This document shows, in pieces, positions 24,346 through 36,013 of a stretch of DNA of 64,000 nt. This DNA is from Climacium dendroides (lineage: Eukaryota > Streptophyta > Bryopsida > Hypnales > Climaciaceae). The notes below the pieces were generated by a model. The model was not told where the DNA came from and searched no databases. It was given only the letters and a program-made list of their open reading frames with translations. Position 1 is the stretch's first letter. Every line of letters begins with the position of its first letter. The stretch is taken from contig OX467087.1 in assembly GCA_950106755.1 (NCBI GenBank), forward strand, positions 22,448,047-22,512,046. Reading direction: 5' to 3'. A program made the position numbers and the translations under genes.

Positions 24346-27300
24346 GTTGGCAAGGAGGCTTGAAATCAGTGGTTAGAGGCCCGGCATGTAGGGGCTAAAG
24401 AATGAGGCATATGACCACGTGAACTTGCCCTTTGATAAATACTATAGGTGAAGGGCAAGATTGGCACATCTTTCTCCAAAATTATGCTTAAAAGTAAAAT
24501 ATTTGGAAATGCTTAAGAAAAGTATGCTAAAAATTAAGAAAATTAAGAAAATATTATTTTCTCTATGTACACCAAAAAGATTCTTGAAAAAAATAATTCT
24601 TTTCAAAATTCTGACATTAATTTTTAAATTTTATTCTCACCAAGCTTGTTGAGTACTCTAGTAGTAAATATAATAATATTGTTGATGGGAGTACACTAGG
24701 AAGGCCTTTCTAATGAAAAATATAAAATTTTTGTATTGTTCTTGATCTTTGTGTTAAAGCTTGTGAAATCTTTAGTAGTGCATAGTCCTGGGACTATGCA
24801 CTAAGAGGGGATTATGCATTTAGAGAAGTGCATGACCTAACAAATGTCAACTTCCAACACTACTATTTAGAAAATATTCTTTAAATCTGGCCCTATTTAG
24901 AACTCCATTACTACAAGTTATGCACAAAGAGCAAATATGTAGCAAGAAAGGTTCTACATGTACATGTGATGAGAAAATAATTTAATAGGTAGGTATTCTA
25001 TTGCATAAAAAATGTAGAATTCTTTTGTTGTAATATATAAGACTATTGTACTTTGTGCTATTGAATATTCCCTATCAAATAATTAATTGAAGTTGGCAAA
25101 TGTGATTCAACTAATGCCTAAAAAAATAGAAAGATTTTTCTTGACAATTAAAAAATAATAACACCCCTAAAATTATGATATCTATTTATAGAATTTTTTT
25201 TTGTTAGCTCTGAACTTGGATACAATAATATCTAGTGAAATGTATGGGAGGTTTTGCAAAATAGAATTATAAAAACACATCTCAACATTTTAGAAAAAAG
25301 CTTTATTCAATTAAAAATTTTAATTAAAAAATCATAATTGTAGAATATATTCCTAGTATTTGCATCCATGGAGCCCTATCTTTTGGAAAAAAAACTATTG
25401 ACTAAATTGTGCTAACTTTATCCTTAATTTAAGATACTAATTTTGCATATGAAGATTTTAGTTATGTGCATGTTTGCTTTAGCACTTGGATACTCAAATT
25501 TATAAAAGAATCTTGAATGGATCAAACAAAAATGACCAATAGTGTCCTATGAAAAATAGATTGCCAACAACTTTGAGCACCTTCATTCCAAACTAATGAA
25601 GGTCTCTCTATATTCCAAAGTTGCTAGCATGTAAGCCTAGGATCTTAAGCCTAAGAGCCTAAATACATGTATTATAAGTGTTTATGTTACAAGCACTTTT
25701 CATGGTTGTAGGTACCTATTTACACCTATGTTATAGGCACCTTCAATGGTTGTAGAAAATCTACACACAATTAGGCTCAAAGCTTGTAGACTTGCATTTT
25801 TAGGTTCACACACTAGCATTCAAAAGTGAATGTTCCTTTATCAAACTTAATTGCAATTTTTGCAATATTCACCTTTGATTTTGATTTAAACTTAGAAAAT
25901 GAAGCCTAATAATAAGTTAAACTTCTATTCCATCACAAGAATTTGAAAAATTCAAAAATTCATTGAGTTATTGCAATAAGCTAAAAATCTAAATAACAAA
26001 TTATTGTATGTACTTCATTCATCTTTTCTTTCATTAAAAATGATTTTCAAGTTTAAAATACAAAATCTTATTTCTCATTCTAATCTGCATTTTTTTGGGT
26101 CAAAATACCAATTATTATTATACATATGATAACTAACATAATTTTATGCATATATTACACTTTAAAAAATCACAATAATTTTATTTTTCCACCGAGAATT
26201 CTAAAAAACCAACATCTATAGAATTTTATTATTCAAATAAATAAATTATCAATCAAGTTAATCAATCAAATTTGTAAAGGTTAGGTTTAGCTTTAAAATG
26301 GTGATTTGAATAGAGATCATTACATAGGCTTAATTTACAAGAGGGTCAAAAGATTGATAAGTCTTCATCTCCAAGCTCCCTTATTGTTTTTGAAAAGTCT
26401 TCCTTAGAAGTTATGACCTTTGAATTGGTGCAAACCAATAAGAGGGCATGAAATGGCCAAAAAATATTGAAAATTAATAGTTTTCATAAAGAATCCCCAA
26501 GAAATAATATTAGTCACGTTTGACTATAATTTCAAGGGGCACAAAATTTGATTATTTATAATGCCATGTATGAAAATAGTGTGCTCCATGTCATTGGGCC
26601 TTCTTAAGGATTTATGACATGAAATCTCATGATGTAAATCCTTTTTCCATGGACTTCTCCATATCATCCAATCAAAAACTTTAAAAACTTAGCCCTTACA
26701 CTTCTTGATTTGTTGTGAATTTTAGACCCAAGGGTGTTTTGGATTAAAAAAACAAGCAATTATGTAAAAAGCTTTTACACTATTCTTCATGGTTTTTCTT
26801 ATGGAAAATTTCAAATAAATTAGATTGTTTTTGTTGTATTTATCATTTTATTTTTTATTTTTTATTATAAAAATTATAATTTTTATGAAACTAATAGCAA
26901 TTTTTCACATTGATAGATAATGCATAATCTCATGAAAAAAAATATTATATGGAAACTCAAATGTAATTTTTTATTTATTCATATGAAAATAGAACTTATA
27001 GAATGTTGTCTTTGAAAAATCATTAAAAGGTTACATAAAATAGATACATGAAATCCATGTATGTGCATTAGACAACTAAAACATCTTAAATATAATTGTT
27101 GCTTGTTGTGAGGTGAAGATACTTCAACATTTGCTAAAAATTTGTTGTTGTGTCCAAAAAAATATATGTACTTTGGAGTTAACAACTACTAATAAACAAA
27201 GTTTGAAGTGCTTACATTTTTTTTCTTCTTTGTTACCTTTGCAATAGAAGTGTTTGAAGGTGTTTTGATTATCCAATATCCAAAATTTGGTTTCATATGC

Positions 27301-27790
27301 TTATTTCATGTAATATCAAATGTGCTTCAAATAACAATTCTTTCATGTTCTTATTCACGTGATTATGAATTTAACTTTTTTTAAGAGTTGGAATGGAGAT
27401 GCTATTTTGGAACCCAAAAGTAAGATGAGAATGAAATGATGTAAGGTAAAAACACTTACAATTTGTCTATACATCCATTCTTGATCCGTAGCCTTCTATT
27501 GAAAGTGTCCCCCCAAAGTGTAATTAAACCATTTTCATACTTAACTCCAATTGTTTAACTATTGTTTTTTTAAATTTCGGTTTTATGATCAAACCATGCA
27601 ATGGGTTTAGTTGCCTAGAAACCTTCTACTTGAAAAATTCATAATTATAACCAATCTTATCCAAAAAATATAATTTAAAAAAAATTAATATTTTTTCGTT
27701 GCTAATCCCACAAAATGGTATTTTTCTTGGGAAAAAGGCACTTCCCAACTATGGTGAATTGCTTATCAATCCAGTAAGGACACTACGGAC
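24346..27790. other. intergenic, AT-rich
   Basis: I see no gene. It contains a short perfect hairpin (24777-24802) and very AT-rich stretches around 26820-26960. All open frames are short and of random-looking composition. Confidence 0.5.
24777..24802. repeat. perfect 12-bp hairpin, 2-nt loop
   Basis: agtgcatagtcc, tg, ggactatgcact. It is isolated in AT-rich DNA and may be the footprint of abutting transposon ends. Confidence 0.85.
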
Positions 27791-27918
27791 CAGGGCTTTT
27801 TTTTCTGGCAAAATTTCACCAGACTGTCAGAAATCTGACCTCTCTAGTTTCATCCCTCACAAAATTGGCCTCTTAAGTGCTGCCAACAGGAAGGACAGGT
27901 CCAAAAAAATAAGCCCTG
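27791..27918. mobile_element. hAT MITE (128 bp) with perfect 8-bp TSD
   Basis: It starts cagggctttttttt, and the reverse complement of its right end starts cagggcttattttttt. It is bounded by the identical octamer ctacggac at 27783-27790 and 27919-27926. A CAGGG terminus with an 8-bp duplication is the hAT signature. The element explains the longest frame in this region (27699-28268), which merely reads through it. Confidence 0.92.
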
Positions 27919-28909
27919 CTACGGACTACAATGGTTTGATGGATGACTTCATGATTGGCTGTAGAAAAAATCAATGTCCCTATTGGTTTGAGAATCGGAG
28001 AACTTTGGTGACTACCTTGGTCGGGGGGCCACATCCTTATAGGCTTAAGATGTTTGATGTTTGGAGGTGTTTTTTTCACCTTGGAGTGGGTGTTTTAGTT
28101 GTTGCGTCATCCGCAATCATACTCAATCTCTTTGAGGGTACCAACCAAGCGGATGTCAAACTCTTACCTTTTCAATTGCCACACAGAATCAACTTGTCAT
28201 CATGCAAGATATTTCCATTTTCCACAGTCCAGCTGTGCCACAGTAATTCTGTGCCACGCTATTTTTAATTTTTAAAATGGAACAAATGATGAGCCACTTG
28301 ATGTGTACATGAACAGAGCCTTGACAAATAGTTTGTTGCCTGCTGTTGATGTCTTTCTGTTGCCAAATTGCTTGGCTTGGCTTGGCTTGGCTTGCATCAT
28401 CAAACTGTTGGGAGGGGCAGGCAGGCAGGCAGGCAAACAAGCAAAGGTTTGGTGGCACGCAGATTGATGCAGCCATTCCTATCAAAGGGTCTGGCCATGA
28501 TACCCTATGCTTCTCATGATTGTCGTCTTAGGTGATGGTACTCTTCTCTTACCTTAACCCTTGAAACGTCGAGGCGGACGTTTTGTGTCCGATGGATGAT
28601 AGAGGATCTCTCTATGTAGGACAAAAGTACAACTATTCATCCTCAAAATTTTGCAAGAAAAAGGGGAGGTCTTTTATAGTAGTTTGTCTGTCTTGCATTG
28701 AGTGTTTTTACAATTTTTTAAGCCAATGCTTCACACGGTCATAAAAATCAATGATTTTCAAAGTCACCCCGTTGCCCTTTAAAGGATAATACATCACCTA
28801 TCTACACTGAAGAGGGATATTAAAGGGACCAAAAAATCAAAGGGACTTTATTGTGGAAAATGGTAGATGTTTGAAACATGATGTACAACCCTTTGGACAT
28901 TTAGTGACT

Positions 28910-29283
28910 AAGGTAGAACCACCCATAACCAACTAAATAAGCAATTGTGGACATATGTGGAGTACACTAAGACGAAGGAAATATTTCCACATGTGCAAAT
29001 ATAGAATTGCCAAAATTTGGTCATTTTATGGCTTCAATTGAAATTACTATGAATTTTGGAAGGCAAAAGTTGGTCTAGACTCATGTTCAATGTTTAGACT
29101 ATTCCAAAGCTGCTCATTTAAGAGTTTACTTTGGCAATCCAAACCAAAGAGATGTGTTATGAAAAGAATGGAGGAATTGATAGACGGAAATCAAGAACTC
29201 ATGTTTTGAAATTAGTCAAGTCTCTCTTGAATTTCCTATTCATTGGTGATGGTTTTGTGGTTGGTAATGGATGGTTCTACCTT
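28910..29283. mobile_element. MITE (374 bp), 24-bp TIRs
   Basis: The left end aaggtagaaccacccataac pairs with the reverse complement of the right end, aaggtagaaccatccattac. The TIRs are 24 bp with two mismatches. The interior has no coding capacity. The terminal motif AAGGT...CACCC is shared with elements at 32073 and 34754 and with solitary ends at 1611 and 51939. No clear target duplication is visible. Confidence 0.75.
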
Positions 29284-29507
29284 TATTGATGTACAGATAT
29301 TTATACAGTGTGTAATGTCGATTAATTAATATAGGGCCCCTTAAAACCCCTATTCAATGTAGGACTAATTGACATTAGTGATCCCATAACTAGTTTATGG
29401 ATGAATTTAAGACAAACATGCATCGACTTTGGCTACCTTGAAAGTAAGTAGTAAGGTAGTTTGGTCTAAAAGTGACCATGTTCTGAATGCAATCCCTTTC
29501 TAGGAAA

Positions 29508-29935
29508 ACATGACATGTTTCTTGAAATATCTATTACCATCAATGATGAGTCAGGTAGGCTTAAATGGTTGCTTCAAGAATGAACTATCTTAAGCTTATT
29601 AAAAGAAAATAGAAAAAAAGGATTTTGTAAGTTGTAAAGGATTATTGGGAGTACTATAGCATAAAACTGACTAAATAGATGTTAATTCCAATGTGGAGGA
29701 AGTTGCAAATTGGCTATCAATTGTTGTAGTATTGGCTAAAATATTTAATTTTTTCAAGAATTTTCTCCTATGTACATTTAGCTACTAAAAATTTTAAGTA
29801 GCAATGGAGTGAATTTTAGCTAGTTTCATAAACATTGGTTGACATGTTCCCTAAAATATCTATTACAATCATTGAATTAATGAGAAAAGTAGGCTTAAAT
29901 GGTTACATAAAGAACAGGCCACCTTTCCATCACAT
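29508..29935. repeat. direct duplication, ~329-bp offset
   Basis: The landmark order 'gacatgtt', 'aaatatctattac.atca', 'gtaggcttaaatggtt' occurs at about 29511 and again at about 29839. Moderate divergence suggests an old local duplication or two adjacent insertions of one repeat. Confidence 0.6.
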
Positions 29936-31399
29936 TGAGATATGTAGAATTGTAGTCCCTTTTTAGGGTTACAATAATAATCCTAGAAATGTGGTCCATG
30001 TTGATGTCGGTCTGATCAAGCATTGAGGTAGGACCTTAAGCAACCTCTTTCCTTACATGCTCCATTGGTGGACAAATTTTACAAGGGGTGCTACATGTCT
30101 AAATCAGCCATTGCACTTTTCATGTAGACACGATGGGTGGGGAGGAATACAATAAGAATTCTACACATATTGATTCCCTCAAGATTGACTAGTCTTAACC
30201 AATGGGGTGGTTCTTCGATATCGGCGAAACATGAAATTTTGCTTTTCCACTTACTACCCCTCACAAGACAATTAGTAGAGTCTATTTTGTCTTATTACTT
30301 CAATTAGCACAAATCATTGAATTGGGCTTCATATGTAAGAAGGCCTTTAGGGCACCTCCCATTCTTTCATTGGATAGGGTCATAGCCAAGCCTATGTCAA
30401 GTTTGACTTTTCAAATCAATCTCCCCCATTGTGGACATGTTCAGGGAAAAAAAATCCTAGCCTTTGTAAAATGAGCCCTCAATCTTCTGTCTTGATGAAT
30501 CTCCCTATTCTTTCACCGTAAAAAAGTGAAAATGGTCTCAAGAATGTGGTAGGAACTTTCAAAAACATCACTTTGGGTGTTGAATTGTAATTACTATGAT
30601 TAGATTTGGCAAATTTTCCTTTTTCAATTTTCATATATTAATTCTTATTGGAAGTTCAAAAAAATGTAGTATAGTATCTTCTTATGCATCCTTTGAATAA
30701 AGACAATATAAAATTTCAAAGTGTTGAAAATAGATATATCCAAAAGTGACCCAAGAGTCTCTGTAGTAGAAGCAATACATTTGAAACAAAAATTTGTAGT
30801 GGGGTTTGTTTTAGAAGAGGGGAATTATTGGGTTGAAGTTACATCACCCAATTTCAATATTGGCAAGAGAATATGATGGCACTAAGATTTCAGAATCAAA
30901 ATGAACAAGGCTCTTGGTTGGTTTGCAATTAAATCACCCCCAAATGAAAGATTTCATAATAATGGTAGTTTTCATAATAGTGTACTCCCACTTTGTTCCA
31001 TTTTCAAAGATTAAATGAATCAAAAATTATTACCATCGTGACATGAAATCGATCGCTACAGTAATACTTCTTTTCTTTCCCCCAAACAGTCCCCCCCAAA
31101 CAGTGATCACACAGGTGGCCATTCCCACTGGTCCATTCAGTTGTAGCAAAACAATTAAGTGATTTTCTTTTTGAATTTTTTCTCCTCTTGACAATTTAAA
31201 AAAGAGTACTCCACTCGCATGCCACATGGAGAAATATGCCCATTTCTTCCGGTTCCTCTTTTTTTTTTTTCCTTGAAACACATGGACAATTTCCATTGAA
31301 AAGTGGGGTGTGTGGGGCAAAGGAAATATGCCCATTTCAATCACATTGTTTGGCTCAATCATTTGCCCCTCCGAGTGACTGTGGTCCCCTGCGTGCCAT

Positions 31400-32045
31400 G
31401 TAGAATATGTCCATATGGGCCCTGCAAATCGGGTACTGTAGCTGGTTGCTGAAATTCCACCACCAAACAGCTGATATCTTATTATTCAGGGCTGCTGCTG
31501 CTGCTAATAGCTATGAACAGTAAGCAAATGCCTGCCTCTAAACTTCTCAGTTGTCACTTGGCATCTCCTCTTCTCCCCATTGGGAGTTGTGAAGGCAGGC
31601 ATGATCTGAATTCCGATGCTCTTGCTCCTTCTTCATTATTTTTGTTTCCGTCAAATGAGTGAGATTCCCCTGTTTTCTGCAAAGATCCAGTTGGGCTGGC
31701 TGGGCCTGTCTGTATTAAAGGAGCGGTGTCAGTCCGTTCTGCAGCTCTGGCTATTTCACGTAATCATAAGTTAATCATATCTTAACTTACTGTAGATTTA
31801 ATACTCCGTCACTGGGGCATAATATGAGGGCGCCTCCCTGATCAGTTGACAAGCTTTTCAGTTCAATGCTCTCCTCATCAGGCAGGCGCCAGGCGGTCAG
31901 GGATGAGCGAGCGAGCGAGCGAGCGCTCTTACACTTATCGCTTCCGTTGCTGAAGATGCTCATGGACTGAACTGCCTACGTGGGATCTCTTGAGGAGATG
32001 GGAGGGAATCTAGGATATTTTTGGAATGTCGTGCCTGCTTCATCA
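31400..32045. other. GC-richer non-coding island with hairpins and a GAGC microsatellite
   Basis: This stretch is clearly less AT-rich than its surroundings but has no plausible reading frame. It contains (CTG)n near 31490-31503, a hairpin with 10-bp perfect arms (atgcctgcct at 31528, aggcaggcat ending 31602), another with arms at 31829-31845 and 31874-31890, and (GAGC)n at about 31903-31923. It could be a transcribed non-coding region or a decayed promoter; I cannot tell which. Confidence 0.4.
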
Positions 32046-32730
32046 GAGCATCGATCGCCACCCCTGCTCTACAAGGTAGGGACACCCAAATGTGCCACTC
32101 ACCTTAAACCGCCATCTACACTATATGTACACCTCCAAAATCAGTTCTGAACCTATGTGGAAGAAACGCTCTCAGAACCAAACTTTGCATACAGTATCCA
32201 AATGCCACGTTCTCTGGTGCGTTGGAACCTCCTCTCACTTGCCAACAAGAACATAATGAAAATTTGATCAATCTAATAATAGAAAATAGGCTTAGTAGCA
32301 AAAAGTGGCGGTTTTGGGTATACCTACCTTATATAGGGCCTGCATGGAGAAAAGGTGGGCCTGTTTCAAATGATCCCTCCATCCCATCGTGGCATTGGCA
32401 AAGCCCGTTCGGGAGTCGAGCGCAACAAAATTTGTGATTTTCACCACAAGAGAGCATGGGCGGGGAGGTTTGAACCGGGGACAGAATTTCGAAGATTTTA
32501 TGTATTTTCTTGTTGACTAATTGAAGGTTTGATGACAACGTTGCTTTTGTAGGATGGTCCGAGGAGAAATGGGACTTATTTGTTAGCCCTATAGGGCAGA
32601 GTTTGCATTTGGAGCGCTCGTTCCGTGTATACGGTAGAAAGGTAGTAGGTAGTAGTGGCTGAAAAGCAAGCAAGAAGATGTCAGTGCCAGCCTATCGTGG
32701 GGATTTGGTCCCCTCATGGTGGCGATGCTC
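32046..32730. mobile_element. Tourist-like MITE carrying a nested MITE
   Basis: The left end gagcatcgatcgccaccc and the reverse complement of the right end gagcatcgccaccatg are inverted apart from a 2-nt insertion. The flanking trinucleotides are TCA (32043-32045) and TTA (32731-32733), a near match to the 3-bp TWA duplication of PIF/Harbinger elements. A second element at 32073-32330 sits inside it. Confidence 0.55.
32073..32330. mobile_element. nested MITE (258 bp)
   Basis: The left end aaggtagggacacccaaa pairs with the reverse complement of the right end, aaggtaggtatacccaaa. Inverted similarity extends to a GCCAC block. It lies inside the 32046-32730 element. The terminal motif links it to the elements at 28910 and 34754. 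Confidence 0.7.
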
Positions 32731-32744
32731 TTACGACTCTGTAA

Positions 32745-33164
32745 GAGCATTGTCAATCCCTAATGATATATTGGCCCTCTATATGATTTTTTAAACTTTT
32801 GAATAGTATATAATTAGAACTTGAAATTTGTATCATTAGAAACGCATCCAAAAGAACTTTGAGAAGGTACCAAAAAATTCAAATTTTGACATTAGACAAC
32901 CACTTCAAAAGCAAGGTAAAAATAAAAAATTATAGAGGTTTTAGCAAATCATGGTTACCAAAGCCAAATTTGGCCATTGACACTTTGAATGTGGCCCAAT
33001 GTAGAGTATCAATGGCCAAATTTGGCTTTGGTAACCATGATTTGCTAAGACCTCTATAATTTTTTACTTTTACCTTGCTTTTGAAGTAGTTATCCAATGT
33101 CAAAATTTGAATTTTTTTTTGCACCTCCATTAGGATCAATATATTATTAGGACTAAAGATGCTC
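32745..33164. mobile_element. long foldback (hairpin) Tourist-like element, TAA TSD
   Basis: A 420-bp element whose two halves are inverted almost throughout. The central arms (about 32866-32985 and 32998-33118) are nearly identical and separated by only about 12 nt. The outer parts are about 75% alike. The ends are gagcatt and gatgctc, with TAA at 32742-32744 and 33165-33167. A transcript would fold into a long hairpin, a known source of siRNA from MITEs. The short peptides predicted on both strands are mirror images of the arms. Confidence 0.88.
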
Positions 33165-33167
33165 TAA

Positions 33168-33616
33168 GAGCTTTTCCACTATTACTCAACGTAGGTGGTC
33201 ATGACAACATAGAGTGGGCCCGAGAGTCCAATTGCCCACACCGTAGTGGGTTTGATTGATTATTGACCACATCGCATGCCAAATGTGACTCTTTTTCCTT
33301 CAACTTTTAGTGCACAATGAAATTTGCATGGAGACCTACAATTGCATGACTGTTTTGGCTTTATTTTTGGTATTTCTTTGTTGACAGTGTTGATCACAAC
33401 AAGTCAACAATAGCTTGAACTAAAAAAATTCAAAATAACCCCTATGCCATCAATGTGAAGCACATGTCATCATGATTGAGTGCCATTATTCAATGATAGT
33501 GCGCAGTGATCCAATCCATGGTGGGTAGGTTTAGATTAATAGGGTTCAACACTTCCACTGGGTACAAATGACAACTTCCAAATTGGAGGTTTTATAGCCC
33601 AAATATGGTGATGCTC
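33168..33616. mobile_element. probable Tourist-like element between TAA and TTA
   Basis: It begins gagcttttccactatta right after the TAA that ends the previous element, and finishes ggtgatgctc right before a TTA. The reverse complement of the right end, gagcatcaccatatttgg, is only partly inverted relative to the left. The call depends on position and the GAGC/GCTC termini. Confidence 0.45.
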
Positions 33617-33619
33617 TTA

Positions 33620-34052
33620 GAGCATCACTACCATGGCTTAGTACACCTTCATTGGACTCCACGCTGACGATGGGTGCAATTAGAAAAGTATCAAGTGTGT
33701 CGAGTTTTCTTCTTTTGCCCTCACCTTTGAGTGGACAATGAACTTTCAACATGATTGCTTTTTAAAGACTTTTTAGTGTTTTAGTACCCCAACTTCATTA
33801 CCTTCAATTCATAGAGCTTACCAAATGAATAGTTTGAGCTTGTAGTAGTAGCAAAAGTTAAAAACCAATTTAAAAATAAATAAAAAGAAGCAACAATCAT
33901 AGTAGAAAGTTTGAAGTACGAGCATGGAGTAGCTAGGGCACTTTGGCTGGCACACATTGAGGACTCAAAGCCCTGCAATGCCTAGGGTACAGATAGTGCC
34001 TTGTAAATGTCGTTTCCATTGGGGATTTGACTACTCCATGGTGGTGGCGCTC
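33620..34052. mobile_element. Tourist-like MITE (433 bp)
   Basis: The left end gagcatcactaccatgg and the reverse complement of the right end gagcgccaccaccatgg are inverted with a few mismatches. It is flanked by TTA (33617-33619) and TAA (34053-34055), both TWA. It abuts the preceding element across a single trinucleotide. Confidence 0.65.
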
Positions 34053-34055
34053 TAA

Positions 34056-34753
34056 CTGTATGCTAAAAATGTAGAAATAGAGGAAGATAACTTTTAGTTT
34101 GTATGTAGATTGTTTGAATTGAAATTTGGATTTTGTTAACCAAATTTAATAAGATAGGATTGAGGTCTATAAGAGACTTAGGCTTTAAAAGTGTCTTCTA
34201 ATGTCAGACGTACATTTTGTTTTCTCTTTGGACCAACAATGTACAAATAGTGTGCATTTCAAGAGGTAAATACCTTTAGTGGCTATTGCATTTCAACTTT
34301 GAAAATTCATAACCAATTCCACAAAGCTTCAAAAAATATAAAACAAACCAGGTTAGATGCCAATTTCATTTGTCTTTTAAGAAAAATTTATTGATTTTTT
34401 TTCAAGAAGTTTAACTTATCCAAATTAAACTTCAACTCTTAAATGGGAGCCTTATGGACCTTTGTAGTTATAATTTTTTTCAATTTTTGTCTATTTGACT
34501 TTGCAAATGTGAATAGATCAAACAAGTAGTCTATTTCTCATTAGAGTATGTCAAGTTATGTAATAAGTTGTATGAAAATCAAAATGACACTTTAAAAGAT
34601 ATAAAAAGGACTAATAGACTAAATATGAAGTAAAGACAAATTGATCTTTTTTGGCCTTTTAAGCAATTACATTCTTTTTTGTTTTTTTTGGAGACTATAA
34701 GTCTAAATGATTATTTGATTTCTCTTTCTCTCTCGAATTAAGAGCACCAGTGT
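34056..34753. other. intergenic, with dispersed repeat copy B
   Basis: I see no gene. A copy of the dispersed repeat also found at 541-690 occupies about 34239-34390. Confidence 0.55.
34239..34390. repeat. dispersed repeat, copy B
   Basis: Same landmarks and orientation as 541-690: 'gtgtgcatttcaagagg', 'tttcaactttgaaaatt', 'accaattccacaaag', 'gatgccaattt'. Similarity to copy C (57980-58110) extends slightly farther at both ends. Confidence 0.6.
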
Positions 34754-35323
34754 CTAAGGTGGGTACACCCAAAATCGCCCTGTGTGTAAAAGCGTCAGCT
34801 AGAAAAGGCACTAAAATGGCTTTGGCATATACAAAGAATGGTCATTCATTTACATAAGCAATTTTAGAAGTTGTCAGGGTTTTTATGAGAAAGTTCATGT
34901 CAGATTACGAATATCATTAAGAGTCTTTAAGTGACAGCTAAAGCATTTTAGAGGATGATGAGTTAAATGTCACTGATGAGAGGATAGTGTTACACTTTGG
35001 TAGTTTCTTCTGCTACTTCTTTATTCCCCAAACTTCTTTTTTTTTTTTTTTTTTTTTTAATGGCACAATGGTTGACATCCTGTGACGGCCATATTGGGCA
35101 TGGCCATGCTCTTTTCTAATGTAGTCTATGAGCTCTTTAAGTCACCCTACATGCAAAACTTTGCAAGCCTACTGTACTCTCATAGTTGCCACAATGACTA
35201 AATTAATTGTGCATCTCTTCCTCATGAACACATCTCTTTGATTTTCTACATGGATTAGTCACCATTCAACCTTCACAAGAGCCACAGACCAATTTGTGGC
35301 GCTTTTACGTGTACCCACCTTAG
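34754..35323. mobile_element. MITE (570 bp), 15-bp perfect TIR
   Basis: ctaaggtgggtacac is perfect at both ends in inverted orientation. Just inside, 'gtaaaagcg' is also present in both arms. The interior has a T-run (35037-35058) and no coding capacity. No clear target duplication is visible. Confidence 0.8.
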
Positions 35324-36013
35324 TTGTAAGAACTTCCAAGTACTGTAATATTCGCTGAATATATCAATATATCTATGAAATTGTTTAGTCGTCTTTCTAC
35401 CAGCTTGTTTGCCATTGAGCAGATTGAGTTTAGTAGAGTGATTGTTGTTGTTTGCCATTGAGCAGATTGAGTTTAGTAGAGTGATTGTTGTGGTGTAATT
35501 GTGCAAGATTATCAGTGAGATTATTGTGTATATTTGAGTCGTCTTTTGGTACATTACTTTGACCAAGTTAAGTTAATAAAATTTGTCCATCAAGTTGCCG
35601 AGTGTCGGAAGCTGGTTGATTTTTTTTTTTAAATTTGAATTGCAAGCATGTGTGATATGGGAGCTGTTGGCGATTCAATTTGTCCACATTTAGTTGGAGC
35701 AGACACTGTAAATTAAACTGCTAAGAGATTTTTTGTAATTCAGTGGCTTTAAGTGGGCAAGTTGTATATGAATTACTGATTGAATAAGTAGGAATTGTGT
35801 GCTTGAATTTCTAGAATTAATAGATTGTATAAATCAAATCGGTAGTTTGTAAATTGTGTGTGAGGACTAAGTTTGGCAAATTGTTTATGTGAATCATGGC
35901 AAAAGAACTAAGAGTTAAATAGTTGAGTGATTTAAATATCTAATTGCCGAGAGTTGAAGTGTATGTGATTTGCATTGTGCACAATTTTTATGAATGTGTT
36001 GGTCTATTCAACT
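35324..36013. other. intergenic; old sequence split by the CACTA insertion
   Basis: I see no gene. It contains a perfect 43-bp tandem duplication (35407-35492). The T/G-rich style of 35500-36010 resembles 39250-39720 on the far side of the CACTA and neighbouring insertion, so these may be two parts of one older repeat. Confidence 0.45.
35407..35492. repeat. 43-bp tandem duplication (2 copies)
   Basis: gtttgccattgagcagattg and what follows is repeated exactly from 35407 at 35450, with period 43. It is recent, given the identity. Confidence 0.95.

Larger units (their letters stand above)
27927..31399. other. intergenic; microsatellites and one MITE
   Basis: Microsatellites (cttgg repeats near 28370-28395 and aggc repeats near 28414-28435) and a MITE at 28910-29283 are visible, together with a direct duplication at 29508-29935. 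A 189-residue frame overlaps the first part but has no domain pattern and crosses the hAT MITE, so I do not call it. Nothing else is identifiable. Confidence 0.55.

Noticed and set aside
27699..28268. 189-residue open frame on the plus strand
   Set aside because: No domain pattern, very mixed composition, and it reads straight through a 128-bp hAT MITE with its target duplications. A chance frame.
32859..33139. Two near-identical peptides on opposite strands
   Set aside because: They are the two arms of the foldback element translated in mirror image.
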